DNA of 12,182 nt. Origin: Gp13-AA77 sp036521995. Its GTDB lineage: Bacteria; Acidobacteriota; Terriglobia; UBA7540. The notes under the pieces are model-generated. The model worked only from the letters and a program-made list of their open reading frames with translations. It had not been told where the DNA came from and did not search any database. This document shows positions 1 through 6,631 of the stretch, one piece after another (within the stretch, counting starts at the first letter, position 1; each line of letters begins with the position of its first letter). The DNA lies in assembly GCA_036521995.1 (NCBI GenBank), contig DATDGR010000047.1, forward strand, positions 1 through 12,182, read 5' to 3'. The translations under genes and the position numbers were made by a program.

Positions 1-1
1 G

Positions 2-430
2 CAGTCGTTGACGGCCGCGCTGGCCGGCGTCTGGGGCTCGCCGGCGTTCTGGCTGAACAACATTTATTACAGCGCGAAGAAGGACTATATTAAGGAATTC
101 CGGGTGTACCAGGATCTGCTGTCTACCAGCCCGATTGCGCAGAGCGCCAACAGCCTGGGTTACCCGGGCTCCATACCGTCCGTTTCCGCTAACGGCGCGA
201 CCAACGGCATCCTCTGGCTCATTGACTCCAGTGCCTTCGGGGACGGCAGACCCGATATCCTGTACGCCTTCGACGCGGCCAATGTCTCGCGTGAGCTTTA
301 CGACAGCACCCAGGCCGGGACGCGTGATCAGGCCGGCCCGGCAGTGAAATATAACCCCCCGACCGTGGCCAACGGCAAGGTTTACTTGGGAACCAACGGC
401 GAGGTGGATGTTTATGGGCTTCTGCCTTAG
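2..430 (+). CDS. C-terminal part of a secreted PQQ-like beta-propeller protein (5' end outside window)
   Basis: The frame is open from the first bases of the window, so the true start lies upstream; the TTG at 8 is only an internal codon. About 142 residues are visible, ending at TAG 428-430. The sequence has the beta-strand/turn rhythm of a propeller, with a blade-like stretch ILWLIDSSAFGDGRPDILYAF and a final strand VANGKVYLGTNGEVDVYGLLP. That closing pattern is typical of extracellular PQQ-like or quinoprotein-type propeller proteins of Acidobacteria; this is family recognition, not a search result. Such proteins are usually secreted and their substrate is unknown. No catalytic residue can be assigned in this fragment, and the presence of a signal peptide cannot be checked. 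A small hairpin lies 45 bases after the stop. Confidence 0.8.
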   Translation, partial: QSLTAALAGVWGSPAFWLNNIYYSAKKDYIKEFRVYQDLLSTSPIAQSANSLGYPGSIPSVSANGATNGILWLIDSSAFGDGRPDILYAFDAANVSRELYDSTQAGTRDQAGPAVKYNPPTVANGKVYLGTNGEVDVYGLLP

Positions 431-474
431 CCTGGCAACTAATGATAGGCTCAGGTTTGGGTTCCCCAGTTTAG

Positions 475-495
475 TGTGAGAGTCCATGTCTCACA
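475..495 (+). terminator. 7-bp hairpin downstream of the propeller gene, possible terminator without T tract
   Basis: TGTGAGA (475-481) and TCTCACA (489-495) form a perfect 7-bp stem with a 7-base loop, 45 bases after the stop of the propeller gene. No run of T follows, so it is not a standard intrinsic terminator. It could serve as an RNA 3'-end stabiliser or be chance. Confidence 0.25.
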
Positions 496-573
496 GCCGG
501 AGCTCGACGAAGGCAAAGCTGAGGTTACCTGGGTCACCGCGCACCAACTGCGAAAACCGCCGGGCCATAGAAG

Positions 574-846
574 TCAGACTCTTACGCCTCGGCGAAACTG
601 TTTGATGATCTGATCCAGCTCAGGCCACGGGACGAAAATCCTCCCGCCAATCTTGAGAGAGAACACCCTTCCGCACTGCACCCAGCGGTAGAACGTCGAA
701 CGGCACACGTTGACACCCGTTCGCCGTTCCAGGATGCGCCAGGCGTTGTAAGGCGTCAGCAACGGCGTTCCCAGGGGACCCGTGGCGCGAGAGAACAGAG
801 GTTCTGGGCTTTCATCCGGAAGCCAAGCTCCAACTACAGGACTCAT
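574..846 (-). CDS. Small excisionase/MerR-type helix-turn-helix DNA-binding protein
   Basis: A 90-residue protein. Starting at ATG 846-844 is preferred over TTG 852 because a GAGGG ribosome-binding site sits 6 bases upstream of the ATG. Residues about 28-85 look like a helix-turn-helix of the excisionase/HTH_17 type: a first helix LLTPYNAWRILERRTG, a recognition helix around CRSTFYRWVQCGRV, a wing KIGGRIFVP, and a final helix ELDQIIKQF. Proteins of this kind bind DNA as small regulators or as directionality factors for recombinases. No integrase is visible nearby, so a transcriptional role is as likely as an excision role. The N-terminal 27 residues are proline-rich and unassigned. The start lies two bases after a stop codon (849-851) that ends an open stretch in another frame, as in an operon, but that upstream gene appears broken. 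Confidence 0.7.
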   Translation of the reverse strand: MSPVVGAWLPDESPEPLFSRATGPLGTPLLTPYNAWRILERRTGVNVCRSTFYRWVQCGRVFSLKIGGRIFVPWPELDQIIKQFRRGVRV

Positions 847-848
847 AG

Positions 849-1426
849 TCAACCCTCGTCAAACATGTTCCAGAGATCCGGAATCTGGGGCTGCGGCACG
901 CTGGGACTCGAAGTCCGGGCAGGTGCCGCGTCGCGGCCAGATTTCAGACGCCTCTGGAAATGTCTCGACCGGGAGCGGCCTCCGGGGGCCCCGGACGTTG
1001 TCTGTTACTGCTGCTCGTTCAAGAATCGCTCCCGTTCCGCCATCAAGCGGCGGCGGTCAACTCCCCGCTTGTCAGCACGATCCAGTTCGTCAGCTTTAGC
1101 GGGGCCGAACTTGCCCCGGGCAACCAGCGCCGACGAGGGCTGGTACGAGCTGTACAAGGCAGGTTCCTGCCGCTGGCGCAGATGGTTCAGGCATCGGCCC
1201 TCCGCCCGGGCGCCGCCGGAAAGACACAGCCTTTCTCCACACAGCGCCCGGGCAAAGTCGGCATCACCGCCTTGGGTTTGATCTTGGGAGGAAGCACGAC
1301 TTGACCGGGTGGGGCGGCCATTCCCGGCAAAGGCAAAATCATTTGCGTGGGGCTCAGTGGCGCGCGCAGAACCAGAAACGAATTTGAAGGTTCACGTTCA
1401 TCAGGGTTGTGTCGTGTGGCTCCCAT
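849..1426 (-). pseudogene. Possible broken gene upstream of the helix-turn-helix gene (frameshift plus in-frame stop)
   Basis: ATG 1426-1424 has a good ribosome-binding site (AAGAGGAG, 1441-1434, 7 bases upstream) and reads 79 residues to TGA at 1187. From about 1265 downward another frame looks more protein-like: it runs through DFARALCGERLCL and ADELDRADKRGVDRRR to NEQQ and TAA at 1007-1005. The same frame then stays open past that stop and ends with PQIPDLWNMFDEG at TGA 851-849, two bases before the next gene. The simplest reading is one gene of about 190 codons damaged by a frameshift (about 1260-1290) and a nonsense codon. Alternatively the 79-residue frame is a small intact gene and the rest is non-coding. 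The family is not recognised, and the call rests on composition and the ribosome-binding site only. Confidence 0.35.
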
Positions 1427-1446
1427 GGGAAGGCTCCTCTTGAGAA

Positions 1447-1740
1447 TTGCAAAAAGGTGACAAGGCTGCTCGTAGCGGCGGTCGGCGACCGTCTTGTTGT
1501 TCGGCGCTCACCAAACGCCGCCGCAAGAAAAAACTGTCACGGCGCTTTGCAGACGTCCTTAAAAGAGAAATGGAGAGAATAGCAACGCCCGTGCGTTCCC
1601 CGAAGCACCTGGCAGAAGTCTTGAGGATGCCTGATAGTGTCAAGGCGAGGCGAGGCGCTCCGGAGATGAAGAAGGCCAGCGCCACCAGAGATCGTGTCGA
1701 CCCGGAGGACAAGGGCCTTCCAGCGCGTAGGCTATTTTGA
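1447..1740 (+). CDS. Doubtful small basic ORF, no recognised family
   Basis: A 97-codon frame opening with TTG directly after an in-frame stop at 1441-1443. It encodes a basic protein with a KRRRKKKLSRRF cluster and a possibly helical middle part. No ribosome-binding site precedes the TTG. The later ATG at 1570 would leave only about 56 residues. The frame overlaps the region where the promoter of the minus-strand gene starting at 1426 would lie. Third-position composition is only mildly GC-rich compared with the clear genes nearby. It is listed because it is the best frame in this stretch, but it is more likely non-coding or a remnant. Confidence 0.18.
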   Translation: MQKGDKAARSGGRRPSCCSALTKRRRKKKLSRRFADVLKREMERIATPVRSPKHLAEVLRMPDSVKARRGAPEMKKASATRDRVDPEDKGLPARRLF

Positions 1741-1782
1741 TGACAATTATTTTGAATTATCTGCTTGCATTCTAGCCTACGC
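1725..1782. repeat. AT-rich island bounded by a perfect 10-bp inverted repeat
   Basis: GCGTAGGCTA (1725-1734) and TAGCCTACGC (1773-1782) are exact inverted copies. They enclose 38 bases that are strikingly AT-rich for this window. The left arm lies at the end of the doubtful ORF 1447-1740. This could be the remnant of a small mobile element, a protein-binding site or a weak hairpin. No target-site duplication is evident. Confidence 0.5.
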
Positions 1783-2158
1783 TTTGATAAATAGGGGGAC
1801 GAGATGCTAACCCGGCCATGACATCTCGTCGGGGCACCCGAGCTCCTTCGCCGTTGGAACCCGTCCGGAATTCGGGCCGGATACGGCCTCCGGACCCCTT
1901 CTCCCGGAAGCGAGTTTGCCGGCTCCCACCGTGGGGTGCAAGGGCGGGCGAAGTTGAGCGCCGGGCGCCAGGCAGGCTCCAGGGTGGCTGGGGCCGGGCG
2001 TGGTAATAAGCCGCAAACCGGACGATTTATGACATTTTCTTCGAAATTGGAGCCGGGGCTCGGGGACTGCCCCAAGTGCGCAGAGCACGCCGCCAGCGAG
2101 GGGATCGCGGCACCCTATGCCATGCTGGTAGTTAACGGCTAAGTAATGAGCATGGCCC
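1783..2158. other. Intergenic stretch without a supported gene
   Basis: Frames on both strands are open here, but their products have poor, proline- and glycine-rich composition and no family resemblance. A 37-codon frame at 2029-2142 (+) contains CPKC but lacks a ribosome-binding site. An 8-bp inverted repeat, GCCATGCT (2119-2126) and AGCATGGC (2149-2156), lies just beyond the terminator described next. Confidence 0.5.
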
Positions 2159-2187
2159 AAAAAAATGGTCCTCAAATCGAAGGACCA
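2159..2187 (-). terminator. Rho-independent terminator on the minus strand
   Basis: TGGTCCT (2187-2181) pairs with AGGACCA (2172-2166) across an 8-base loop and is followed directly by seven T (2165-2159) on the minus strand. This is the most standard terminator shape in the window. No protein gene on the minus strand ends here, which is the main reason for proposing a small RNA upstream of it. Confidence 0.65.
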
Positions 2188-2310
2188 GGGGACCTGTTCT
2201 ACGCCCCGCCTCTCATACTCCGGGAACCCTACGTCCGGAGGTCGAGCCGGGTGTAAGCTACACTCCCGAAGGCCGAGGCTCGACAACTATCTCGGCTCTC
2301 AGCAGTGAAC
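2159..2310 (-). ncRNA. Candidate structured small RNA, about 150 nt, family unknown
   Basis: Read on the minus strand, a promoter-like pair (2344-2315) is followed by ordered stem-loops and a terminator. The first element is GTCGAGCC (2284-2277) with GGCTCGAC (2248-2241), a perfect 8-bp outer stem. Inside it is a GTGTA/TACAC hairpin and a CCTTCGGG segment that could form a UUCG loop, so a small junction is possible. The second is CTCCGG/CCGGAG (2240-2235 with 2223-2218). The third is a 7-bp terminator stem (2187-2166) followed by seven T. Overlapping reading frames look non-coding. It does not resemble tRNA, tmRNA, the SRP RNA or RNase P RNA. The Rfam families Acido-1, Acido-Lenti-1 and 6S RNA would be the first to test. 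A long structured leader or antisense element is an alternative. Confidence 0.45.
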
Positions 2311-2321
2311 TCCGAAGATAG
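2287..2321. promoter_or_regulatory. Imperfect inverted repeat overlapping the candidate RNA promoter
   Basis: CTATCTCGG (2287-2295) and CCGAAGATAG (2312-2321) are inverted copies with a one-base bulge, separated by 16 bases. The right arm covers the -10 element of the candidate small RNA. The spot lies between that RNA and the divergent XRE gene, so it could be an operator for the XRE regulator. This is inference from position. Confidence 0.3.
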
Positions 2322-2344
2322 CCTAAACAGCTAGCAAAAGTCAA
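2315..2344 (-). promoter_or_regulatory. Sigma-70-like promoter firing leftward toward the candidate small RNA
   Basis: On the minus strand, TTGACT (2344-2339, 5/6 to consensus) is followed after 18 bases by TATCTT (2320-2315, 4/6). Transcription would begin near 2306-2310 and run toward the terminator at 2187-2159. No minus-strand protein gene with convincing coding character follows. Confidence 0.45.
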
Positions 2345-2367
2345 GTCTTTTTTGAGAGGAGTGGAAT

Positions 2368-2799
2368 ATGGCTAAGCTGGATGCCGCCAAGATCATCCGC
2401 AAGGTCAGGACCCGCCTGGGTGTCAGTCAAGAGGGCCTTTCGCGGCGCCTCAACGCGACCAAGGGCGCAGTGCAGCACTGGGAACGGGGCCGGAATCATC
2501 CGGACCTGGCCCGCCTCATGGCATTGCGCAACATCTGCCCGCCCGGACCGGAGCGCAAAACGTTGGACGCTCTGATCAAGGAGACGCAAGGCCGGATTGC
2601 GATGCCCGCGGGCGACTTGTATCCGGGTGGCGGCGGGAGTTCACTGCTGCAGAAGGAGAATGGCAGGCTGCGCAGTCAGATCACGCGGCTCGATGCCACG
2701 CTCCAGAAAAAGGGCGAACAGCTCCGCATTCTCGAGGACTTGGTTTCGGAACTTCAGAAACAGAACGCTGAGTTGAAGGGTTCCAAGGCCGGCGGGTAG
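2368..2799 (+). CDS. XRE/Cro-C1-type DNA-binding protein with C-terminal coiled coil
   Basis: A 143-residue cytosolic protein. ATG 2368 is supported by GAGAGGAG 6 bases upstream. Residues about 6-52 form an XRE-like helix-turn-helix: helix IIRKVRTRLG, turn VSQEGLSRRLN, recognition helix TKGAVQHWERGRNHP. The middle (53-90) ends in a GGGG linker. Residues about 92-136 are a heptad-like coiled coil (LLQKENGRLRSQITRLDA, then LEDLVSELQKQNAEL), which suggests dimerisation or attachment to a partner. The family represses or activates nearby promoters. An inverted repeat and a divergent promoter lie directly upstream, so control of the candidate RNA or of itself is plausible. No toxin or phage gene accompanies it. 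The target is unknown. Confidence 0.85.
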   Translation: MAKLDAAKIIRKVRTRLGVSQEGLSRRLNATKGAVQHWERGRNHPDLARLMALRNICPPGPERKTLDALIKETQGRIAMPAGDLYPGGGGSSLLQKENGRLRSQITRLDATLQKKGEQLRILEDLVSELQKQNAELKGSKAGG

Positions 2800-2869
2800 G
2801 ATGACGAGTCCTCGGCTGGAGTCACTTTGATGGAGCGCCCCCAATACCGGCAGGGGCACGGCCGTCTCG

Positions 2870-3247
2870 TCAGCCGTTGCGATCTCCCGCCGCTAGCCTC
2901 TGCAACAACTCAGGTAGCTGGTGAGTGAAGGCTGAGCGCGCCAGGACTTGGTCGCAGCCGGCGGCCCGAGCCGCCGCGATTGTGTCTGCGGCTACGTGTG
3001 AGGCGAATCCGACGATCGGCACCGGCCGGGTCTGCGGGTCAGCCTTGAGCGTCCGGATTAGGTCGACAGCCCGAGGCGAATTCAAATCGAGAATGACGGC
3101 TTCTGCGCCGCCCCGGACCAGGCGTTCCGCGAGAGCGGCCGGGAGTTTGGCGGTGGCCACGATTTCTGTCGCCACGCCAGCCCGCCGGGCCGTGTCCCGG
3201 ATTCTTGCCGAAAAGAAGAGATCGTCGACCGCCGCAATGAGGCTCAA
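2870..3247 (-). CDS. CheY-like receiver-domain protein, probably a pseudo-receiver
   Basis: A 125-residue single-domain protein with the alternating helix/strand pattern of response-regulator receivers. The acidic pair is D8-D9 (AAVDDLFF), the phospho-acceptor position is D54 (AVILDLNSP), and the beta-4 segment is VPIVGFASHV. The beta-5 segment reads VLARSAF, where canonical receivers have a lysine; here it is arginine, so phosphorylation-driven switching may be altered or absent. The only start between the upstream in-frame stop and the domain is TTG 3247, supported by AGAAGGA 7 bases before it. There is no output domain and no sensor kinase nearby. It converges on the XRE gene, 70 bases away, with a 7-bp inverted repeat (TGACGAG 2802-2808, CTCGTCA 2866-2872) between them but no clear terminator. 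The biological role is unknown. Confidence 0.8.
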   Translation of the reverse strand: MSLIAAVDDLFFSARIRDTARRAGVATEIVATAKLPAALAERLVRGGAEAVILDLNSPRAVDLIRTLKADPQTRPVPIVGFASHVAADTIAAARAAGCDQVLARSAFTHQLPELLQRLAAGDRNG

Positions 3248-3521
3248 GCCATCGTCCTTCTAGGCCATGTTGCCGACGCGCCTCGGCCCGGCAACCGCCA
3301 ACTCTCCATTCTAAACTACCAGGGTTCTGCGCTGCTGGCGAACTCCAGCTCGGTTCGCCTGTGATTCCACAGAGGCGCATGAAAAAATGGGCCTCCGGCA
3401 CCCAGCGCAGAGTCGGTAGTTTGACAACCGAGTCAGCGACCGCCAGGCGGTTGGCGTGGCCGGCAAAGCGAGGATGACCTCAGGAATCGTCAATCACTGA
3501 AATTCGGAAGAGCTGAAAAAA
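3248..3521. other. Intergenic region between divergent genes, no gene seen
   Basis: Frames in this stretch do not resemble proteins. It contains the leader of the receiver gene and the upstream region of the peptidase gene. A 13-bp palindrome ACCGCCAGGCGGT lies at 3439-3451, about 70 bases before the peptidase -35 element; its significance is unknown. Confidence 0.5.
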
Positions 3522-3550
3522 TTGGTAGGCCGAGGCGATAGTGGTATAGT
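3522..3550 (+). promoter_or_regulatory. Sigma-70-like promoter of the M1 peptidase gene
   Basis: TTGGTA (3522-3527, 4/6) and TATAGT (3545-3550, 5/6) are separated by the ideal 17 bases, 40 bases before the ATG at 3591. Spacing and position make this a good candidate for the promoter of the peptidase/membrane-protein unit. Confidence 0.6.
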
Positions 3551-3590
3551 GTCGCCGTTTTTGGGCAAGATCTGAGACGAGGTCAAAGTC

Positions 3591-5606
3591 ATGCGTCACG
3601 GGACGGCGGTCGTGTTCTCGATGAGCCTCCTCGCAATGCTTGACGCTTGCGGCGCGGCGGCTCGAGGAGATGCCCCGGCGAAGGTCAAGCTCGCCAGCCA
3701 CACGGCGACGGGCGCGGAATCCCAAGCTTCAGCGGCCGGATCGAAAGCTCTGTCAGTTCGGGTGGTCGCTTATCAGATCGACGCCCGGCTCGATTCGGCC
3801 AAAAAGACGATTGAGGCTACCGAGACCCTCACCTACCACAATCTGACCGGGCAGCCCTTGCAGACCTTCCCGTTTCATCTCTACCTGAACGCTTTCCAGC
3901 CGAAGTCCACCTTCATGACCGAGGTGCGCGGGGGCGGGACGCGCGGTACCGGCTCGGAGGCGGACTGGGATCCGAAGCATTACGCAGCCATCGAGGTCCA
4001 ATCGCTGGCGGTGGACGGCATGGGCGACCTGACACAGCAGATGCAATTCATCCAGCCGGACGACCACAATCCGGACGATCACACCGTTTTTCAGGTAACG
4101 CTGCCCCGGCCTGTTCCACCCAATGCGGACGTCATTTTCAGGATGGCATTCCACGATCAACTTCCCGAGGTGGTCGAACGCACCGGCTACAAGCGCGACT
4201 TCTTTATGGTGGGGCAGTGGTTTCCCAAGGTCGGAGTCTGGTGGCACGGAGCCTGGAATTGCCATCAATTCCATGCCACCACCGAGTTCTTTGCTGACTT
4301 CGGGACCTTCGACGTGAAGGTCACTGCGCCACGCAGTTTCATCCTGGGAGCCGCCGGGGATGAGGTCTCTGCGGAAGATAACCCAGACGGTACGCGCACG
4401 GTGGCCTACCACGGGGAAGACACCCACGATTTCTCTTGGACCGCGAGTCCGGATTTCACCGACGTGGAGGACTCTTGGATTGGCAGCGCGGGTCCGGTGA
4501 AGATCCACCTGCTGATGTCTCCAGGGCACCTCCGGCAGACCGGACGTTATCTCCAGTCGCTCAAGGGTACGCTCGGTTACTTCGACCACTGGTATGGCGT
4601 CTACCCGTACGATCGCATTACGGTGGTCGATCCGCCGGAGGGTGCGCTCGACGCCGGCGGAATGGAGTATCCGACCCTTATTACCGGTGGTGCGAACTGG
4701 TGGGAGCCGCGCGGGCTGCGCGAGACCGAAGTTGTGACCGAGCACGAGTTCGGACACCAGTATTGGTATGGCATGGTGGCCACCAACGAGTTCGAAGAGG
4801 CGTGGCTGGACGAAGGCATCAACAGCTATACGGAGGTCAAGATCATGGCGGCCCTGTACGGCCAGGGCCGGTCGCTGATTGACCTTTGGGGTGCGACGGC
4901 GGATGACGCCGGCGAGCAACGGCTTTCCTATCTCGACACCCCTGACGCCGATCCTTTGACGCGCTTCGCCTATCAATTCATGGGTTCTACCTCTTACGGG
5001 GGCACGACCTATGGCAAGACCGCCACTGTCCTGCTCACCCTCGAAGGAATCATCGGTGAACAAACCCTACGTAACGCCCTCCACACCTATTTTGAACGCT
5101 ATAAGTTCACTCATCCCACCGGGACCGATTTCCTAAAGACAATCGAAGATGCCTCCGGCCAGGATCTGAGCTGGTATTTCAATCAGGCGGTCTCAGGCAC
5201 CAACGTGCTCGATTACGAGGTGCTTGGCATCCGGTCGGATCGCGCCGACTGGTATCAGAAGAATCCACCGCCGGAGAAGACGGGTCAGACGTTGTATCGC
5301 GACACGGTGCTGATCCATCGCAAAGGCGACTTCATCTTTCCAACTGAGACCGCCGTGCGCTTCGACAACGGTGAAACCGTCCGCGAAAGATGGGACGGGC
5401 GCGACCGCTGGGTGAGGTACACCTACCTCAAGAAAGCGAAGGTCGTCTCGGCTGAAGTCGATCCTGATCACAAGGTCGGGCTTGATAAGGATTTTTTCAA
5501 CAATAGCCAGACGGCAGTAGCACACACAGGCGCGACACACAAGCTTGAGACCTACGCGTTTTTCGTGACGCAGCTCTTCTTCCAGCTTCTAGCGTGGCTC
5601 GTGTGA
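3591..5606 (+). CDS. Exported M1-family zinc metallopeptidase (aminopeptidase N-like) with C-terminal hydrophobic tail
   Basis: A 671-residue protein. ATG 3591 has GAGG 8 bases upstream. The N-terminus is a signal sequence (hydrophobic residues about 6-17); LDAC at 17-20 is a poor lipobox, so both lipoprotein and signal-peptidase I processing are possible. The M1 catalytic core is intact: GGMEY (356-360, the GAMEN-like substrate loop, E359), zinc site HEFGH (385-389) with third ligand E408 in WLDEG exactly 18 residues later, and Y474 in TYGKTA at the expected place for the catalytic tyrosine. The enzyme should remove N-terminal residues from peptides outside the cytoplasm. The last 20 residues are hydrophobic (YAFFVTQLFFQLLAWLV), suggesting membrane anchoring. 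The following membrane-protein gene starts at or near this stop codon, so the products probably work together. Confidence 0.92.
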   Translation: MRHGTAVVFSMSLLAMLDACGAAARGDAPAKVKLASHTATGAESQASAAGSKALSVRVVAYQIDARLDSAKKTIEATETLTYHNLTGQPLQTFPFHLYLNAFQPKSTFMTEVRGGGTRGTGSEADWDPKHYAAIEVQSLAVDGMGDLTQQMQFIQPDDHNPDDHTVFQVTLPRPVPPNADVIFRMAFHDQLPEVVERTGYKRDFFMVGQWFPKVGVWWHGAWNCHQFHATTEFFADFGTFDVKVTAPRSFILGAAGDEVSAEDNPDGTRTVAYHGEDTHDFSWTASPDFTDVEDSWIGSAGPVKIHLLMSPGHLRQTGRYLQSLKGTLGYFDHWYGVYPYDRITVVDPPEGALDAGGMEYPTLITGGANWWEPRGLRETEVVTEHEFGHQYWYGMVATNEFEEAWLDEGINSYTEVKIMAALYGQGRSLIDLWGATADDAGEQRLSYLDTPDADPLTRFAYQFMGSTSYGGTTYGKTATVLLTLEGIIGEQTLRNALHTYFERYKFTHPTGTDFLKTIEDASGQDLSWYFNQAVSGTNVLDYEVLGIRSDRADWYQKNPPPEKTGQTLYRDTVLIHRKGDFIFPTETAVRFDNGETVRERWDGRDRWVRYTYLKKAKVVSAEVDPDHKVGLDKDFFNNSQTAVAHTGATHKLETYAFFVTQLFFQLLAWLV

Positions 5607-5629
5607 CGAGGGTTGAAAAGGGGCGTATT

Positions 5630-6610
5630 GTGCTCAGAGCCGGATGGGGTCTCCTGTGGCGCAGACAACGCGTGTTGTGGTGGGTCTATTTCATCAGCCT
5701 GGCACTGGCGTTTTTCGCGACGCAGCCGCTGGTGGCGACCATCGGACCCATTCTCAACCATAGCCTGGCCGCCGATCGGCTTTATCACGCGTTCGACGTC
5801 GCGACCTTTATTGAGCTTCTCTCTCGGCCGGAGGTCAAGCTTCAGGCCTCGGCGATGGCAGCGCTCCTTTCGCTCGAGTTTACGCCTCAGACCGCAGGGC
5901 TGGCACCGCTGCTTTTGGGCGTGGTATTTCTCGTGCTCATGCTGCTTTTCCTGGGCGGCATTCTCAAGGTCTACAACGAAGATCGTTCTCTTACCACGGG
6001 CGAGTTCTTCGGCGCCGGCGGTGGCTACTTTTGGCGCTTTTTCCGACTGCTGATCTTTCTGCTGATCGCACTGGCCCCTGTGAGGCTCATCAACCTGGGT
6101 TTCGGGGCCTGGTCGGACAGCCTGGCCAATCGTTTGGCGCCGCCGGCCCCCAGCGTGGTTGTGAACCTCGCGGGAAAGCTGGTGGTCCTCTTTCTGCTGA
6201 TGGCTGTCCGTTTGTGGTTTGACATGGCGGAGGTTCAGACCGTGGCCGAGGATGAGTACGCCATGCGCCGATCGATTGTCGGCGCCGGCCGGCTCACGTG
6301 GCGCAATTTTGGCGCTCTCTTCTGGATTTACCTCCGGCCCAGTCTGCTGGCTTGGATCGGTACGGCGCTGGCGTTTTGGGCGTGGGTCCGACTGGTGCCG
6401 CACCAGGCCGTGGTCGCGTCTCTGGTGCTCAGCCAGGCCGTGATTTTTCTGTGGATTCTCACCCGTTTCTGGCAGCGATCGGCTGAGGTTCTGTGGTACC
6501 AGCAGCACGCTGCCTCGCCCGAAGTGTTCGTTGAACCCGCGCCACTTCCGCGAGAGTCGATGGAGGCACCGCCACGTCCCGAAGTGCCGCCTGCGGAGGT
6601 CTCACTTTAG
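5630..6610 (+). CDS. Polytopic membrane protein of unknown function, coupled to the M1 peptidase gene
   Basis: About 326 residues from GTG 5630, which has AAGGGG 6 bases upstream. In-frame GTG at 5603 (overlapping the peptidase stop as GTGA) and 5594 would add 9 or 12 residues and are possible through translational coupling. Six hydrophobic segments are visible (numbered from 5594): about 26-50, 102-127, 147-170, 187-210, 241-268 and 272-293. A larger polar loop follows the first segment, and a proline/glutamate-rich C-terminal tail (about 305-338) is predicted outside the membrane. No transporter or enzyme motif is recognised. It shares a transcript with the exported peptidase and may anchor it or supply or remove its substrates; this is inference from gene order. 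Confidence 0.8.
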   Translation: MLRAGWGLLWRRQRVLWWVYFISLALAFFATQPLVATIGPILNHSLAADRLYHAFDVATFIELLSRPEVKLQASAMAALLSLEFTPQTAGLAPLLLGVVFLVLMLLFLGGILKVYNEDRSLTTGEFFGAGGGYFWRFFRLLIFLLIALAPVRLINLGFGAWSDSLANRLAPPAPSVVVNLAGKLVVLFLLMAVRLWFDMAEVQTVAEDEYAMRRSIVGAGRLTWRNFGALFWIYLRPSLLAWIGTALAFWAWVRLVPHQAVVASLVLSQAVIFLWILTRFWQRSAEVLWYQQHAASPEVFVEPAPLPRESMEAPPRPEVPPAEVSL

Positions 6611-6631
6611 CCTCAATCGGATCCCTTGCAT

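Noticed and set aside
491..568. 25-codon minus-strand frame (MARRFSQLVRGDPGNLSF...) directly after the helix-turn-helix gene
   Set aside because: The peptide looks natural, but it is very short and lacks a ribosome-binding site; it may be a remnant and could not be supported as a gene.
1255..1290. Programmed -1 frameshifting as the explanation for the frame change in 849-1426
   Set aside because: No X XXY YYZ slippery heptamer is visible at the transition, and an extra in-frame stop at 1005 points to decay instead.
1401..2075. Long minus-strand frame of 224 codons
   Set aside because: The composition is rich in Pro, Arg, Ser and Gly without a recognisable domain; it crosses the AT-rich inverted repeat and overlaps better-supported elements.
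1807..2286. Minus-strand frame of 159 codons across the candidate small RNA
   Set aside because: It contains the hairpins and the T-tract terminator, its composition is not protein-like, and no ribosome-binding site was seen.
2802..2872. TGACGAG...CTCGTCA inverted repeat between the convergent XRE and receiver genes as a bidirectional terminator
   Set aside because: The loop is 57 bases and no T tract follows on either strand, so termination cannot be argued.
3753..5063. 436-codon minus-strand frame inside the M1 peptidase gene
   Set aside because: It is antisense to a gene with intact catalytic motifs and its product has no family resemblance; it is a typical GC-rich shadow frame.
5552..6508. 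318-codon minus-strand frame opposite the membrane-protein gene
   Set aside because: The Gln/Arg/His-rich product is the mirror of a hydrophobic coding sequence, so it is a shadow.
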